From the NCBI GenBank assembly GCA_025354825.1, contig JANXMC010000179.1, positions 1 to 32,151 of the forward strand: a stretch of DNA of 32,151 nucleotides, written 5' to 3'. A program made the position numbers and the translations under genes. Position 1 is the stretch's first letter; the number at the start of each line of letters is the position of its first letter. Below are positions 31,870 through 32,151 of this stretch, piece after piece. The notes below the pieces were generated by a model, which was not told the origin of the DNA, searched no databases, and saw only the letters and a program-made list of their open reading frames with translations. This DNA comes from Myxococcales bacterium. Lineage in GTDB: Bacteria > Myxococcota_A > Polyangia > Polyangiales > Polyangiaceae.

Positions 31870-32151
31870 AGCGTGGAAATCAGCGGCGGCGTTGCGGCGT
31901 CGATCGTGGCGAGCATGGCGAAGCCCGCGATCGTGGCGATGATGCCGAGCTGGATCAGGCCTTTCACCCGGCCGAGCTTGCGCGCGATCTGGCCGCCGGT
32001 GAACGCGCCGATGCAGTTGGCGCCGAGATAGGGCACGATGAGCGTGCCGGACAGCGAGGCGTCCGCGCCACGCACGAGTTGGAAGAACAGCGGCAATAGG
32101 AAGGTGGCCCCGAACATGGCGCCGCTGTTGAGCGCCGCGATCAGCACGCCG
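31785..32151 (-). CDS. DHA2-type MFS transporter, internal fragment (edge and apparent C-terminal truncation)
   Basis: The minus-strand frame enters from the right edge and ends at a TGA at 31787-31785, about 121 codons. It reads as four membrane helices of a drug:H+ antiporter of the EmrB/QacA (DHA2) family: FLLPLFFQLVRGADASLSGTL, a GGQIARKLGRVKGL loop (the conserved motif between helices) and GLGIGVVMPCSLVMIQNA. In the family MIQNA is followed by a further stretch and more helices. Here only ATNG and a stop follow. So it lacks both its beginning (outside the window) and its natural end. The lost end coincides with the lost end of the convergent membrane protein gene. It could be an acquired piece or an assembly joint. 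Confidence 0.75.
   Translation of the reverse strand, partial: GVLIAALNSGAMFGATFLLPLFFQLVRGADASLSGTLIVPYLGANCIGAFTGGQIARKLGRVKGLIQLGIIATIAGFAMLATIDAATPPLISTLYMLVVGLGIGVVMPCSLVMIQNAATNG

Overview
The window looks like chromosomal DNA of a large-genome, high-GC, Gram-negative soil predator, most likely a myxobacterium (Myxococcota; a Labilithrix- or Polyangium-type relative). This is an inference from gene content. There are two eukaryote-like Ser/Thr kinases (one with a fused AAA ATPase and TPR region), many lipoproteins with Ser/Gly/Thr-rich linkers, a fibro-slime domain protein, a kinase-TPR pair and a fatty-acid cis/trans isomerase. No rRNA, tRNA, CRISPR array, intact insertion sequence or prophage was recognised.

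Layout. At 1-1480 a cytochrome P450 (cut by the left edge) is divergent from an Rrf2-type regulator. From 1469 to 7205, mostly on the minus strand, lies a run of exported proteins: an alpha/beta-hydrolase lipoprotein, a secreted lipase with its own foldase, a fibro-slime lipoprotein and a phospholipase C/acid-phosphatase-type lipoprotein. A remnant resembling the C-terminus of a beta-1,3-glucanase (7177-7479) sits behind it. From 7577 to 10131 a cytosolic alpha/beta-hydrolase is followed by a membrane-anchored glutamate-synthase-like flavoprotein. A metzincin lipoprotein with a Gly/Thr/Ser linker (10353-12098) converges on an acyl-CoA carboxyltransferase and a Pcm repair methyltransferase (12106-14421).

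The signalling part is 14488-24064. A lone receiver domain precedes a 1249-residue kinase-AAA-TPR protein. After a 480-bp non-coding stretch with a near-consensus promoter comes a second set: a lipoprotein with a DUF4397-like N-terminus and a degenerate endonuclease/exonuclease/phosphatase fold, a transmembrane Ser/Thr kinase, and an overlapping TPR/membrane protein. The order and tight spacing suggest a surface-sensor, kinase and envelope-partner unit.

The right part (24065-32151) carries a phytoene-desaturase-like FAD oxidoreductase, a CbiX/SirB-type chelatase, a RibD-C/dihydrofolate-reductase-type reductase, a periplasmic heme-type cis/trans isomerase flanked by nested inverted repeats, a Bcp-type peroxiredoxin, a multi-pass membrane protein of unknown function and a piece of a DHA2-type MFS transporter. 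The last two genes converge, and both seem to lose their natural C-termini at the same spot (about 31800-31820). That point is a candidate recombination or assembly junction.

Nothing here is a proven new system. The strongest leads are the 19170-24064 three-gene unit with its apparent pseudo-enzyme lipoprotein, the receiver plus giant kinase pair, the glucanase-like remnant, and the junction near the right edge.
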